Notes: generated by a model from the sequence alone, not told the origin. A stretch of DNA of 64,000 nt from Gaetbulibacter sp. 4G1 (GCF_002741945.1 NZ_MDVN01000023.1:62001-126000), one strand, 5' to 3'. Positions 9,107-18,988 are shown, counted from the first letter of the stretch. Numbers and translations are program-made.

Positions 9107-9114
9107 CAAATGTA
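9107..9114 (-). promoter_or_regulatory. Possible internal -7 promoter element before gmd
   Basis: On the minus strand the 41-bp gap before gmd contains TACATTTG, a full match to the Bacteroidota -7 element TAnnTTTG, 15 bp upstream of the gmd start. I find no TTG at the usual 19-21 bp further upstream, so this is a weak candidate for an extra promoter driving gmd and the genes behind it. Confidence 0.3.
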
Positions 9115-9132
9115 ATTAACTTTAAGTTTCAA

Positions 9133-10044
9133 CTATTTGTTATCGCTATTAATAATAAAATCACTTATTTCAGACGTTAATACTTTAGCCCCATTAATAA
9201 ATAGATGAGAATAATCATTAAAATATTTTTCATCTCTATATATTGGGTTAACTGTATCGTAAACAAAAAGTTTATTTTCATCTGTTAACAATTTTCTAAA
9301 CCGTTTAACAAAACGTCTATTCAAATCAAAAAAGTTTGGAGGAATGACAAAAGTTAACTCAATACTATTTTCACCACATAATTTCTGAATACTCTTAAAT
9401 GCTTTTATTTTATATGGTAATTCATCTTTTATATTGTAGGTCTCTTTTTTTAAAGAATAATCTAAATCCTTACTATGCTTCTCAATAATATATGGACCAG
9501 AACCATATTCATCTAAAGGATTAAAATGTGGTGGTTTTATATTTTTAAACTTAAAGTTTGATTGATTTACTCTAGCCGAACAAAGAAACCAAGACAATAT
9601 ATTTTTTTCTTTTTGGTTAATTAATTCTTTATTTATGTAGTTATATTTTGATAATGGGTACAAACGATCTATTCTAAATTTCAACGTCTTCTCTTCTATA
9701 AATTCGTAAGGAATATCGATTACCAAAATTACTTTTTTAGGTACTTCGTTGTATTTTAATAGTGTTTTTAAAAGAAACTCGTGAAATACAACATTAGATC
9801 CTTGATAAGATAGATTATAAGATATTAGTCCAGTTTCTTTCTCTAGTTGACCAGCAAGAATATCTGTAGCTCCTTTTGAAGACCCCAACACCACTAATTC
9901 CTTATTCATATTGCCCTTAAGAATATTTTCTAATCGCTTATCATATTCTTTATCTGGAGCAATGTGCAAAAAGTAATAGACTCCTTTTTCTACTATAAAA
10001 AAGACAGACACAAATAAGGTTATTTTAAAAATAAATCTTTTCAT
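9133..10044 (-). CDS. SGNH/GDSL-like protein partnered with the MBOAT O-acyltransferase
   Basis: The protein has about 303 residues with one N-terminal membrane segment (FKITLFVSVFFIVEKGVYYFL), so it is likely anchored with its body outside the cytoplasm. It then has VVLGSSKGATDI, which fits the nucleophile-serine block of SGNH-like domains, and near the C-terminus DYSHLFINGAKVLT, which fits the Asp-x-x-His block. Such proteins act beside MBOAT proteins (AlgI/AlgJ/AlgX, DltB/DltD types) to finish transfer of an acyl group to a polysaccharide. I start it at the ATG at 10044, one base after the MBOAT stop codon, rather than at an ATG 48 bp upstream that overlaps it. Substrate unknown. Confidence 0.72.
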   Translation of the reverse strand: MKRFIFKITLFVSVFFIVEKGVYYFLHIAPDKEYDKRLENILKGNMNKELVVLGSSKGATDILAGQLEKETGLISYNLSYQGSNVVFHEFLLKTLLKYNEVPKKVILVIDIPYEFIEEKTLKFRIDRLYPLSKYNYINKELINQKEKNILSWFLCSARVNQSNFKFKNIKPPHFNPLDEYGSGPYIIEKHSKDLDYSLKKETYNIKDELPYKIKAFKSIQKLCGENSIELTFVIPPNFFDLNRRFVKRFRKLLTDENKLFVYDTVNPIYRDEKYFNDYSHLFINGAKVLTSEISDFIINSDNK

Positions 10045-10045
10045 T

Positions 10046-11482
10046 TTAAAATTGAAAGTATATAAATTCCTGTTCTTCCCCACTAAATACACATATAGAA
10101 ATAATAAGAGTTATATAAACCCCCCATTTTAAAATTCTCTTTCTTTTTAATAATAGTAATTCTAATGCATATTTATCTTTTCTCCCAAACCATTCTATAC
10201 TCATGAAAATAAACAAAAAAGCAATGAGATAAGTTGGTCTTATTACAGGGGCTTCAAACAATGCAGATGAAAAGATGTTTCTTATATAACTTATTGCATG
10301 TATAATAGATTCTGCTCTAAAAAATATCCATGCAAAAACTATAATACTAAATGTCATCAACATTGCTATGCATTCTTTTAATGAAGGTAATAAAGTATTA
10401 GCAGCTACAATCTCTATATTATATCTATTTTTTTTAGTTAACAATAATGGTAAAAAGTATAATGCGTTTAAAAACCCCCAAACAATGAAAGTCCAGTTAG
10501 CTCCATGCCAAAAACCACTTACGATGAAAATAATAAAAATGTTTCTTATTTTAATCCAAATCTCTCCACGGCTACCTCCTAAAGGGATATATAAATAATC
10601 TCTAAACCAAGTAGATAAAGATATATGCCACCGCCTCCAAAACTCTGCTATATCTCTTGAAAAATATGGGAAAGCAAAATTTTGCTTTAAATTGAAACCA
10701 AATAATCTAGAGACACCAATAGCTATATCTGAATAACCAGAAAAATCCCCATAAATTTGAAATGTAAAAAAAATTGCTCCCATTACTAATGTACTTCCAG
10801 AATAATCTGAAGAATTATTAAATATAAGGTTAGCATAAATAGCGCATTGATCTGCAATAACAACTTTTTTAAATAACCCCCAAAGTATTTGTCTACAACC
10901 ATCTACTGCGTTTGAATAATGAAATGCTCGCGCTTTATAAAACTGTGGTAATAAATTTGTAGCTCGTTCTATTGGTCCAGCTACTAATTGTGGAAAGAAA
11001 CTAACAAATGCCAAAAATGAAATTATATCTTTTGTAGGCTCTAATTTCTGTTTATAGACATCTATAGTATAACTCAATGTTTGAAAGGTGTAAAAACTAA
11101 TTCCAACTGGGAGAATGATATTTAAAGTATTGGCTTGAATTTTACTTCCAAAAAACGAAAACGCTTCAACAAAATTATCTACAAAGAAATTGTAATATTT
11201 AAAAAAGCCTAAAAAGCCTATATTTATAGAAATACTTGCCCATAGTAATAATTTTCTTTTTAGTGCTTTTTCTTCATTTTTTAGTTTTAAACCAATTGTA
11301 TAGTCTACTAAAGAGCTAAATATTATTAATGATAAAAACCTATAATCCCACCAGCCATAAAACACATAACTAGCAATAATCAATAATAAATTTTGAAACT
11401 TTAAATATCTTAGTGAAACAAACCAATATAACGCAAAAACGATAGGTAGAAAAACAGCAAAATCTAACGAGTTAAAAAGCAT
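10046..11482 (-). CDS. MBOAT-family O-acyltransferase (AlgI-like)
   Basis: This polytopic membrane protein of 478 residues moves acyl groups, usually acetyl from a cytoplasmic donor, across the membrane for O-acylation of a polysaccharide. The family opening MLFNSLDFAVFLPIVFALYW is present. So are LPVGISFYTFQTLSYTIDVY, the conserved block with RRWHISLSTWFRDYLYIPLGG, and the putative catalytic histidine in FIVSGFWHGANWTF. The following SGNH gene starts one base after its stop. It suggests that the polymer of this locus is O-acetylated. Confidence 0.92.
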   Translation of the reverse strand: MLFNSLDFAVFLPIVFALYWFVSLRYLKFQNLLLIIASYVFYGWWDYRFLSLIIFSSLVDYTIGLKLKNEEKALKRKLLLWASISINIGFLGFFKYYNFFVDNFVEAFSFFGSKIQANTLNIILPVGISFYTFQTLSYTIDVYKQKLEPTKDIISFLAFVSFFPQLVAGPIERATNLLPQFYKARAFHYSNAVDGCRQILWGLFKKVVIADQCAIYANLIFNNSSDYSGSTLVMGAIFFTFQIYGDFSGYSDIAIGVSRLFGFNLKQNFAFPYFSRDIAEFWRRWHISLSTWFRDYLYIPLGGSRGEIWIKIRNIFIIFIVSGFWHGANWTFIVWGFLNALYFLPLLLTKKNRYNIEIVAANTLLPSLKECIAMLMTFSIIVFAWIFFRAESIIHAISYIRNIFSSALFEAPVIRPTYLIAFLFIFMSIEWFGRKDKYALELLLLKRKRILKWGVYITLIISICVFSGEEQEFIYFQF

Positions 11483-12361
11483 TTAAGCAGTATAGTTTAA
11501 AGGTTTTAATTTGTTACTTATTGTTGATATTTTGACAGGTTTTCTATATTTTAAAATATGTGGCAAGTTGAAAAGTGTAGAGAGGCAAACTACTACATAA
11601 TATTTAAAATAGTGTATATCCTTTAAAGCATACTTTTTAAAGTTATGCCAAAGTAACTTAACTATTTTTTTTAAAGGATTTGGGTAATACACTAAATAAT
11701 AACGGATTGCATTCCTTAATTGATGTTTAAACCTAAAATAATTTCGTCCTTGCAGCTTTCTTTTTTCAACATTTACTCGATGATTTACTTTTATATTGGG
11801 TTGATACAAAATTTGGTAGTCTAGATTTAAAACCTCTAAAGCTAAAGCAGGTTCTTCTCCATAAATATCCATCCAAACAGGAAACCCATTTGTTTTTTTA
11901 TAAACTTCTTTCTTAACAGCAAACCCACAGCCTACAAAATCATTAGTAAAATATGCTTCTTTCTTTTTTGATTTTTGCAATGCTTCAAAATCAGATTCAA
12001 ATAAGCCTCGAATTTCTTGAAAAGCTATAATTCCTAAATTTTTATTTAATTCAAAAGCGTATTCTACCTCATTAATAAAGTTAAGACTTAACGGATGTGC
12101 ATCATCATCTAACCCAATAAAAATATTACCTATAGCTTTTTTGTACAAAATATGTCGTGCAGGAGAAGCACTAATACTTTTTTTAGAAACTGTCCATTTT
12201 ACCCAGTCAATATCATTTATGATTTCTTCTGTTTTCTTGCATCCGTCAATAAATACCAAAACCTCATGTATAGAAAAATCTATTAACTTTTTTACTTTTG
12301 CTAAAGTTAACATAAGATCATCTGTTCGGTTTTTTGTGACAATTAAAAATGAGATTTCCAT
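11483..12361 (-). CDS. GT2-family glycosyltransferase
   Basis: This GT-A fold enzyme of 292 residues opens with EISFLIVTKNRTDDL and has a metal-binding FIGLDDDAHPL with Asp85-87. FVGCGFAVKKEVY and the downstream YGEEPALALEVL hold the usual catalytic acid region. The positively charged C-terminal 80 residues contain a hydrophobic stretch (YYVVVCLSTLFNLPHIL) that may sit on the membrane. It abuts the MBOAT gene directly. Sugar donor and acceptor cannot be told. Confidence 0.85.
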   Translation of the reverse strand: MEISFLIVTKNRTDDLMLTLAKVKKLIDFSIHEVLVFIDGCKKTEEIINDIDWVKWTVSKKSISASPARHILYKKAIGNIFIGLDDDAHPLSLNFINEVEYAFELNKNLGIIAFQEIRGLFESDFEALQKSKKKEAYFTNDFVGCGFAVKKEVYKKTNGFPVWMDIYGEEPALALEVLNLDYQILYQPNIKVNHRVNVEKRKLQGRNYFRFKHQLRNAIRYYLVYYPNPLKKIVKLLWHNFKKYALKDIHYFKYYVVVCLSTLFNLPHILKYRKPVKISTISNKLKPLNYTA

Positions 12362-12370
12362 GTATTATAT

Positions 12371-13513
12371 TTAAACCAATATGTTTTTGTATAAAACTTC
12401 AATTTTAGATTTCAATATTACCCTGTTATATTTTTCTTTAATAAAGTGAACATTAAAATCTTGAGATGACTTTCTTAAGGTATCATTTAAAATTGCATTT
12501 TTAATATGAGAAGCTATTTCTTTAGCATCTAAAGGGTTATTAATTAAGTACCCATTCTCTCCATGTGTAATAACCTCTTCAGTAACCTTTCCTGGGTTAG
12601 ATTGAATAGGAAACACGCCCATAGACATGGCTTCTAACAACGCATTTGGCATACCGTCAGACAAACTATTAGCAATATGAATACAGCTTTCTCCCATAAT
12701 TTCTAATAATTCAACATTTTTAATAAAATGATATCTAGAATAGACAACCACATTTAAATCTTTAAATGCCTTATGTTTTACGATTTGTTCTTTTACAGTA
12801 TTATCTGCACTGTAAATAATAATAGTTTTATCTTTTAATAGTTTATTAGGAACTCGTGTTAATGCTTCAATAACCTTTAAGGCTTTACCAACTCCATCGT
12901 CATAACCTTTTACTAAAATAGTATTTCTCTTAGAAAAAGGCTTAATTTTAGATTTATCAATTGTAATTCCTCCATTACCAGGAAAAACACCTAGAAATTC
13001 ATTTTTATAGCCATTACTTATTGTTATTTGATAATCCCTTTTGCAATCTGTTATTAAATAATTAACACGATTATAAAATTGTTTTAATTCACTTTTTGAA
13101 ATGCCTAATTGTTCAAAATAAAAAACATCACTTCCCCATGACGAGTATACAAAAGGAAGCCTGTTTTTATTCATAGAAGATAATATAGGTAAACCTGATA
13201 ATTGCATTTCAAAACAATGTACTACATCTGGTTTTACAGAAATTAACGTTTGTTGAAATGCTTTAGATACATTATTCTCATTAAACTTTTGAATCCATGA
13301 ATATAACTTGGGAAATCCCTTTTTAACTTTAGTTCGTAATGGAAAGTCCCATTTTAGCTTCCATCCTTTTATTTGAGTAACCCACTTAATCTTATTTGAT
13401 TTTGGTCCTCCATCAGTTACATCAAACCAAAAAACATCATGTCCAGAATTTTCCAATTGGTTTACCCATTGAAAAAAATGATGATTTGGAATAGCAACCA
13501 TAAGTATTTTCAT
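12371..13513 (-). CDS. GT4-family glycosyltransferase (first of two paralogues)
   Basis: The GT-B enzyme has 380 residues and opens KILMVAIPNHHFFQWVNQL. The donor-side half contains ILVKGYDDGVGKALKVIEAL and the conserved SDGMPNALLEAMSMGVFPIQ, in which the glutamates of the E-x7-E motif bracket the nucleotide sugar. It is clearly related along its length to the gene at 19846-21003 (shared opening, WGSD, LITDCKRD/ISDCKRD, VKGY and SDGMPN blocks). Both are preceded by a similar hairpin, which suggests duplication or import of a gene plus leader unit. Confidence 0.9.
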   Translation of the reverse strand: MKILMVAIPNHHFFQWVNQLENSGHDVFWFDVTDGGPKSNKIKWVTQIKGWKLKWDFPLRTKVKKGFPKLYSWIQKFNENNVSKAFQQTLISVKPDVVHCFEMQLSGLPILSSMNKNRLPFVYSSWGSDVFYFEQLGISKSELKQFYNRVNYLITDCKRDYQITISNGYKNEFLGVFPGNGGITIDKSKIKPFSKRNTILVKGYDDGVGKALKVIEALTRVPNKLLKDKTIIIYSADNTVKEQIVKHKAFKDLNVVVYSRYHFIKNVELLEIMGESCIHIANSLSDGMPNALLEAMSMGVFPIQSNPGKVTEEVITHGENGYLINNPLDAKEIASHIKNAILNDTLRKSSQDFNVHFIKEKYNRVILKSKIEVLYKNILV

Positions 13514-13550
13514 CTGTTTATAATTAATGTTTTTTATCGGTCATCTGTAT

Positions 13551-13597
13551 CATTCATTTAATTATTTTCCTATGTACCGAAAATTTAGTTATGAATG
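13551..13597 (-). other. Intergenic hairpin, copy 1
   Basis: CATTCAT (13551-13557) pairs perfectly with ATGAATG (13591-13597) around a 33-base interior. The interior and the bases after the right arm resemble those at 21040-21089, while the stem sequence differs in both arms in a compensating way. It sits between a GT2 gene and the start of the GT4 gene downstream. Confidence 0.5.
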
Positions 13598-13602
13598 TTT
13601 CA

Positions 13603-14550
13603 TTATAACTTAAATAGTGCTTTAAACTTAGTATCTCCCTTTTTTATAACTTTAAAAATAGCGTAGAAAAAACGAATGCGAATCATTTTTAATCGCAAAT
13701 CTAAATTATATACTAGTTGTTCTTTCTTTATAAACTCTAAACACGCATTTGCAGCTTTAAAATTTCGTTCTGCCAAAGCTTGTCTAAAAAAACCTAAAGT
13801 CATTTTTAAAACACTTATCTTAACTTCTAAAGATTTTGTAAGTTTTAACACAGCGCTTTTAGCATTTAAAAATGATATTAATCCAGTGTCTATATTATTG
13901 TAAAAATTTTGAGTGCTAGATTTTAACCCTATTCTATAATAAACTAAACATTCGTTAATTATAGAACACGTTTTAGTTTCAAAAAGAGCCCTAGCATATA
14001 ACTCATGATCCTCTAAAATATGCAAATCTTCTCGTATTGGTAAATAAGGTGCTATACTACTTTTTTTCCACATAGGAGCAACCATCATCATGGGAAACTT
14101 ACCTGTAGTAAAATCTACAAAAAAATTTTTTGGCATTATTATATCTTCATTTGTGTTTTGGTTATACAATTCCTCTTCAAAGCTACCTCTAAACTCTAAG
14201 AGTTTACAAACTACAAAATCATTTTCTGCAATGGCTTCTCTTTTTTTGAGCAGATGATGAGGATGCATAATATCATCACTATCAAAAAATTGAATATAAT
14301 CTCCTTTAGACTTAGTTATGGCAAAATTTCTGCAAGCACTAGGGCCTTTTACTACTTCCAGAGGGCGTTGATAAAATTGAAAACGTGCATCTTTCTTAAT
14401 TAACTCTTTTGTAATTTCTACTGTATTATCAGTACTACCATCATCTACTATTATACATTCCCAATTAGTATAAGTTTGTGCTTTTATAGAAATAAGAGTT
14501 TCTTTTATTAAGTTTGCCCGATTGTATATGGGCATTATAATTGAGACCAT
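13603..14550 (-). CDS. GT2-family glycosyltransferase
   Basis: This GT-A enzyme has 315 residues with the classic GT2 opening VSIIMPIYNRANLIKETL, then IIVDDGSTDNT, SACRNFAI and the metal-binding DSDD at 90-93 (QFFDSDDIMHP). LEDHELYAR near 190 is the usual catalytic-base block. It closely resembles the gene at 21966-22886 in its first 100 residues (the same TYTNWECIIVDDGS and FDSDDIM stretches), so the two are probably paralogues. The C-terminus is basic and may bind the membrane surface. Confidence 0.9.
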   Translation of the reverse strand: MVSIIMPIYNRANLIKETLISIKAQTYTNWECIIVDDGSTDNTVEITKELIKKDARFQFYQRPLEVVKGPSACRNFAITKSKGDYIQFFDSDDIMHPHHLLKKREAIAENDFVVCKLLEFRGSFEEELYNQNTNEDIIMPKNFFVDFTTGKFPMMMVAPMWKKSSIAPYLPIREDLHILEDHELYARALFETKTCSIINECLVYYRIGLKSSTQNFYNNIDTGLISFLNAKSAVLKLTKSLEVKISVLKMTLGFFRQALAERNFKAANACLEFIKKEQLVYNLDLRLKMIRIRFFYAIFKVIKKGDTKFKALFKL

Positions 14551-14582
14551 TTATTCAAAATTATGTTGACAATTTAAACTTA

Positions 14583-15608
14583 CTAGTACCAAAAGGTTTT
14601 TAATTGGGCTTTGCTTAACCCTTTTTTTAAAAGCAAATAATTATAAATACGTTTATTCTTAATTAATTTTAATAATATTTTTTCTGAAAAATATTTTAGG
14701 CTCTTTTTTCGTGGCTTTTTACTAAAAATCATAGGTATTTCTGACTTTATAAAAGTGTCTTCAATTGATTTAAAAGCTAGATCTAACCAACTTTCCTTCT
14801 TATTTCCAATATGATAAGCATAGTTATTATAAGTAGATAATCTATATCCATCTAGATTAAAAGGTGGGGCATCTAAATACAAGCCTTCACTATCTCCTCC
14901 TAATTTATATTTTGAATTCTCCTTTGGGATTGTTTTTAAATAATCTGTTTTATATGTTGCCACACAATGTACAGCACTAATAACAACAGTTGTATCATTT
15001 TCTTTCAACGTCATAATCACATCTTTAAAACGATGTTCTAAAGTATTCCATCCTATGCTTTGAGCAAATCTCTCTAATGCCTCTGGGTTTTTTACAGGTC
15101 TGAATTTTAATTTTTTAGAAAACAAATAATCAACCCAAATATTTACAGTAAAGCTAAATTGTTTTCTAAATACTGGTATAGGAGATACTACTGCAGCTTT
15201 TTTAAAAACCTTAAAGACATTAAAGACTTCTTTATCCCAATCATTTAAAAATAATATATCTGCATCTGTTATAGTAACAAAAGGTTCTGTAACTGTTCGT
15301 AAAGCTTTTAGTATTGCATTTACCTTTCCAATATTAGTTCTTTCTATTATTAATTCATTTATTTGGCTACTCTTATATAAACTTAATAATTTATCATTTA
15401 CATCATCACAACAACCATCTGCTATAACTGTTACAGAGTTTTTATACATAGTTGTTTTAGCTAAAGATATTAAACTCATTTTGAAAATAGAGAATGCTTC
15501 TTCATAATATCCTGTTTCACTTGGAATGTATAAGGGTATAATAATTCTATGATTTATACTAGAATCTACTAAAATTTGGTCTTTAGATAAATTTTCTCCT
15601 TTGCGCAT
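14583..15608 (-). CDS. Putative glycosyltransferase, GT-A fold
   Basis: The 341-residue protein has a GT-A core starting after about 20 residues (RIIIPLYIPSETGYYEEAF). It has TVIADGCCDD in place of the usual DDGS block, a RTNIGKVNAILKAL stretch and a metal-binding FVTITDADILF with Asp115-Asp117. The second half holds a possible acceptor site with AVHCVATYKTDYL and the acidic KLGGDSEGLYLD. It fits GT2-like enzymes but is divergent from the other copies here. Co-directional with neighbours at 12-32 bp spacing. Confidence 0.7.
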   Translation of the reverse strand: MRKGENLSKDQILVDSSINHRIIIPLYIPSETGYYEEAFSIFKMSLISLAKTTMYKNSVTVIADGCCDDVNDKLLSLYKSSQINELIIERTNIGKVNAILKALRTVTEPFVTITDADILFLNDWDKEVFNVFKVFKKAAVVSPIPVFRKQFSFTVNIWVDYLFSKKLKFRPVKNPEALERFAQSIGWNTLEHRFKDVIMTLKENDTTVVISAVHCVATYKTDYLKTIPKENSKYKLGGDSEGLYLDAPPFNLDGYRLSTYNNYAYHIGNKKESWLDLAFKSIEDTFIKSEIPMIFSKKPRKKSLKYFSEKILLKLIKNKRIYNYLLLKKGLSKAQLKTFWY

Positions 15609-15620
15609 AAAAACTAAATC

Positions 15621-16406
15621 TTAATAATTAAATTTTTTTGGTTTATTCATTTTAAACTTTAAAATAAAAAACAACCTTTTAAAAGCATAAAAAATTGAAC
15701 TAAATAGTATTTTAAAAGCACTAAACATATTAAAAAAAGTTCCTTTAAGCACGCTAGTTAACTTTGGTTCTTGATGCCATATTTGATAATTTCCATAAAC
15801 ATCATTTTTAAACCTAAAATGCAACTGCTTATTATTTCTTTTAATGTTATAGCTAAATACTACAGGTGCAAATTCTATATCAAACCCTGCTTTTAACACA
15901 CGTTTGGTCCAATCTTTATCTTCAAAGGTTGGCACCTCTTCATTGAATGGTATCTTTTCCCAAACAGATTTGTTAAATGCAGATCCTGAAAAAATTAATC
16001 CAGACTTATTGGGGTCATCTTTTGCACTTATTCCTTGAATATAATTTTTATAATCGTTATTAGCATGTAAACATCTTACACCTGCAAGATTATCATTCTC
16101 TTCAAATTTTCTTTTAATTACTTTAAAAAAGTCTGGGCTAACAGGAAACGAATGGGAGCTAAATAAAACAACTATATTATTCTTAGCTTTTTGGGCTGCA
16201 AAATTTGCGCTACCACCATAGGTGAAATTTTTAATTACTTCAAATCGTGTTTGATATTTTTTAGAAATCACTTCGGAATCATCTGAAGACAAATTATCAA
16301 CAACAATTATTTCATTAATATCTTCGTTATACCTAAGCCTTAAATTGGATAGTAAAAATTCTAATGATTTAGACTGATTTTTATTTCTAACAACAACAGA
16401 TATCAT
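15621..16406 (-). CDS. GT2-family glycosyltransferase with SSHS in place of DxD
   Basis: The 261-residue GT-A protein opens with ISVVVRNKNQSKSLEFLL and IIVVDNLSSDDS. At the metal-site position it reads VVLFSSHSFPV (83-86), so the usual Asp-x-Asp is missing. The rest is in order, with FSGSAFNKSVWEKIPF, and TFEDKDWTKRV at the catalytic-base block. The start overlaps the stop of the upstream GT2 gene by 4 bp (ATGA). A GT2 branch with a non-acidic site is likely, and activity without a bound metal is possible. Confidence 0.8.
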   Translation of the reverse strand: MISVVVRNKNQSKSLEFLLSNLRLRYNEDINEIIVVDNLSSDDSEVISKKYQTRFEVIKNFTYGGSANFAAQKAKNNIVVLFSSHSFPVSPDFFKVIKRKFEENDNLAGVRCLHANNDYKNYIQGISAKDDPNKSGLIFSGSAFNKSVWEKIPFNEEVPTFEDKDWTKRVLKAGFDIEFAPVVFSYNIKRNNKQLHFRFKNDVYGNYQIWHQEPKLTSVLKGTFFNMFSAFKILFSSIFYAFKRLFFILKFKMNKPKKFNY

Positions 16407-17203
16407 AGTAATTTTTTAAGTTTTGAATAAAACTTGAACAAAAGTGTATTTTTTACTTTATTATTAAACGCTATTAATAAAGCATTTTCTTGATAGGCTA
16501 AAATAGGATTTTTAAAATATTTATCGTAGATGTGCTTATTTTTGATATAAATTTGATCGTACAAATCAAAATATAATTTAGGTTTTTCTGCAAATACATT
16601 AGTTAAACTATCACTAGCATGTTTACGGTAATAGTAAAGCGTTTTTTCAATTTTAAAAACTTTAGAGTTTTCGTTTAACAATCGAATCCAAAAATCCCAA
16701 TCCTCAAAAGAACTTAAACTTTCGTCGTAACCATTTATCTTATTAAAACTATCTTTTTTAAAAGGCGTGCACGCAATAAAACAATTTTGTAAAAGCAGTG
16801 ATTTATAATCATACTTTGGTAAATGATTCATACCGGTTTTTGTTCCAAAAAAACTAGTATTGTAATGTACTACATCTGCATTTTGATTTTTAAAAACATC
16901 TAATATTTCAACTAATAAATCGGGGTGTATTTTATCATCAGAGTCTAATGGCAAAATAATTTCATAATTTGCTTTATTAATTCCAAAGTTTCTCGCACTA
17001 GATAAGCCTCCATTTTGTTTATAATAATATACAAAACGAGAATCTTTTTTAGTCCATTCCAAAGCTTTTTCTTCAGAATTATCAGTACTACCATCATTTA
17101 TAATAATACATTCCCAACTTTTAAGTGTTTGATTAAAAACAGATAGAAGGGCTTCATCTAAAAACGAAGATTGATTATATAGGGGTACTACAATAGATAT
17201 CAT
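16403..17203 (-). CDS. GT2-family glycosyltransferase
   Basis: The 266-residue enzyme has a textbook GT2 N-terminal domain: ISIVVPLYNQSSFLDEAL, CIIINDGSTDNS, GGLSSARNFGI and DSDD at 87-90. SFEDWDFWIRLL holds the putative catalytic base, and YYYRKHASDSLT follows. The C-terminus is short and basic. It is translationally coupled to the next GT gene downstream. Confidence 0.9.
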   Translation of the reverse strand: MISIVVPLYNQSSFLDEALLSVFNQTLKSWECIIINDGSTDNSEEKALEWTKKDSRFVYYYKQNGGLSSARNFGINKANYEIILPLDSDDKIHPDLLVEILDVFKNQNADVVHYNTSFFGTKTGMNHLPKYDYKSLLLQNCFIACTPFKKDSFNKINGYDESLSSFEDWDFWIRLLNENSKVFKIEKTLYYYRKHASDSLTNVFAEKPKLYFDLYDQIYIKNKHIYDKYFKNPILAYQENALLIAFNNKVKNTLLFKFYSKLKKLL

Positions 17204-17236
17204 ATATTAACAATCTTTTATAAAAAAAATTCTAAA

Positions 17237-18127
17237 TTATTTGTTTTTATAAGCATATATCATTCCTGAAATTGAAGTTAAATTCCTAGAAAAATAACTA
17301 AAACCACTTTTTCGCAAAATGTCTTCAATAAAACTAGCTCCTTTATCATGCCATTCTAAAATAAAAATGTCTACACTATTTATTATACTTGTTGCGAATA
17401 GGTTTTCGAATATTTCATATTCGGCTCCTTCACAATCCATCTTCACAACTATTTTTTCGTCTTTATTTTCATTTATTATTTTCAAAAACTCACTGCTAGA
17501 TTTATTTATTTGAACTTCAACTTCTAATAAATCATCCTCTTCATTATAACTTGGGCTCTCAAACCCGCGCACTCCTGTATTGCCTTTAAACAATTTATTA
17601 TATATAAATTTTTCTTTCTTTTCTTTATTCCCTAATCCTAGGTTTTTAAAAGTTACAACTTTATGAATATCTTGGTTTAATTCTAAATTATATTGTGCTT
17701 GTTTAAAAGTTTCTGTAACGGGCTCAAAAGCATATATTTTTTTTACTGCTGGTAATGTTGAAAAAAACAAAGATGCAATACCAATATTAGCACCTATATC
17801 TATTACCACAAATTCATCAGAAATACTAATATTATAATCGTTCTCAATAAAAACTTCATTGAGTATAAAAAACTCTTCTCTACTTTCAACATAAAATTTT
17901 AAATTAGAAAAACTAACTAAAAAACCTTCTTTATGGTCATTAATATCTAAATCACTATAAATATTCTTAAGATTATTTATGTATCTCCTTGAATCAAAAG
18001 CTATATTATAATTTTTAGTTATATTAAAATTTTCTAAATCTACCTTTTGTTTCCTTATATCTGCATTTCTATTTATTACAGTATACCCCCATTTGCGAAA
18101 TAATTTATGAATTGCCTTTTTTATCAT
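17237..18127 (-). CDS. FkbM-family SAM-dependent methyltransferase
   Basis: Members of this family O-methylate sugars and other small groups. The 296-residue protein has a class I SAM fold with [15 protein letters not shown] (108-122) for the cofactor loop, [14 protein letters not shown] as the acidic loop, and [15 protein letters not shown] as the family hallmark that follows strand 4. It lies between two GT2 genes, so it probably methylates a residue of the polymer or its end. It has no visible link to the kinase-like protein, although methyl and phosphate caps are known to act together in some ABC-exported O-antigens. Confidence 0.88.
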   Translation of the reverse strand: MIKKAIHKLFRKWGYTVINRNADIRKQKVDLENFNITKNYNIAFDSRRYINNLKNIYSDLDINDHKEGFLVSFSNLKFYVESREEFFILNEVFIENDYNISISDEFVVIDIGANIGIASLFFSTLPAVKKIYAFEPVTETFKQAQYNLELNQDIHKVVTFKNLGLGNKEKKEKFIYNKLFKGNTGVRGFESPSYNEEDDLLEVEVQINKSSSEFLKIINENKDEKIVVKMDCEGAEYEIFENLFATSIINSVDIFILEWHDKGASFIEDILRKSGFSYFSRNLTSISGMIYAYKNK

Positions 18128-18151
18128 CCTATTATTATTTAATACACATAA

Positions 18152-18988
18152 TTATTTAAAAATACTTTTTAAAAACCTAAAAGGACTTAAAACTAATGCC
18201 CCAGTTCTATAATTTATAGATTTCTCTAGTCTATTAATTTTATTTTTTAAAAGCCCATTAATTCTAATTAATTCTAAAAAAGAGCTATCATAATATTTCA
18301 AGTATACCTCTTTATGTTTTGTAAAGAGTTGCTTTTTTAAATCAAAATCATACTTTTTGTTTGCATCCTGATCTCTTGACTTTTTCTTTATTCTATAATT
18401 AAATAATGGCTCTTTAATAATAGCCATTTCCCAATTCTTACTTAATATAGAAATCCAAAAATCCCAATCTTCATAACCATTTACAAAACTTACATCATAA
18501 CCAAATACATTCTCCCAGCATATTTTACGAAACATAGAACAGTTTAGTCCATTATTTTTTACTAAAAAATTATTTACACTACCCCCTAACGGTTTAATAA
18601 TATTATTATCTACTTTTTGCTCTGTGAAACAATTATAATAGCAGCCTACAATACCTGTTTTTAAATTACTATCTAAAATTTTAACTGCTTTTTCTATAAA
18701 AGTTTCTTTAAAAAAATCATCGGCATCTAAATTTAAAATATAATCTGTTGTTGCTAAACTAATTCCTGTGTTTCTTGCTACACAAACCCCTTGATTTTCT
18801 TGATAAATCACCTCTAAATTATCATGTTTAAGTGTTTTTAATATTCCTTTAGTATGTGCATTAGACCCATCATCTACTATTACTATTTTTTCTGCTTTTA
18901 AGGTTTGTTTTAAAACCGAATTTAAAGCTTCGACAATATAATCTCCATCATTAAAACAAGGTATAACTACGGTTACATTACTTTTCAT
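18152..18988 (-). CDS. GT2-family glycosyltransferase
   Basis: The 278-residue protein has NVTVVIPCFNDGDYIVEAL, IVIVDDGSNAHT, GVCVARNTGI and a DADD metal site (LDADDFF, 87-93). GYEDWDFWISIL carries the catalytic base block. A basic C-terminus (LLKNKINRLEKSINYRTGA) fits membrane association. The start overlaps the stop of the GT11 gene by 4 bp, so these two transferases are made together and probably act in sequence. Confidence 0.9.
   Translation of the reverse strand: MKSNVTVVIPCFNDGDYIVEALNSVLKQTLKAEKIVIVDDGSNAHTKGILKTLKHDNLEVIYQENQGVCVARNTGISLATTDYILNLDADDFFKETFIEKAVKILDSNLKTGIVGCYYNCFTEQKVDNNIIKPLGGSVNNFLVKNNGLNCSMFRKICWENVFGYDVSFVNGYEDWDFWISILSKNWEMAIIKEPLFNYRIKKKSRDQDANKKYDFDLKKQLFTKHKEVYLKYYDSSFLELIRINGLLKNKINRLEKSINYRTGALVLSPFRFLKSIFK

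Noticed and set aside
10045-10092. Upstream ATG for the SGNH gene
   Set aside because: It lies within the MBOAT gene; the ATG at 10044 directly follows the MBOAT stop and begins a normal membrane anchor.
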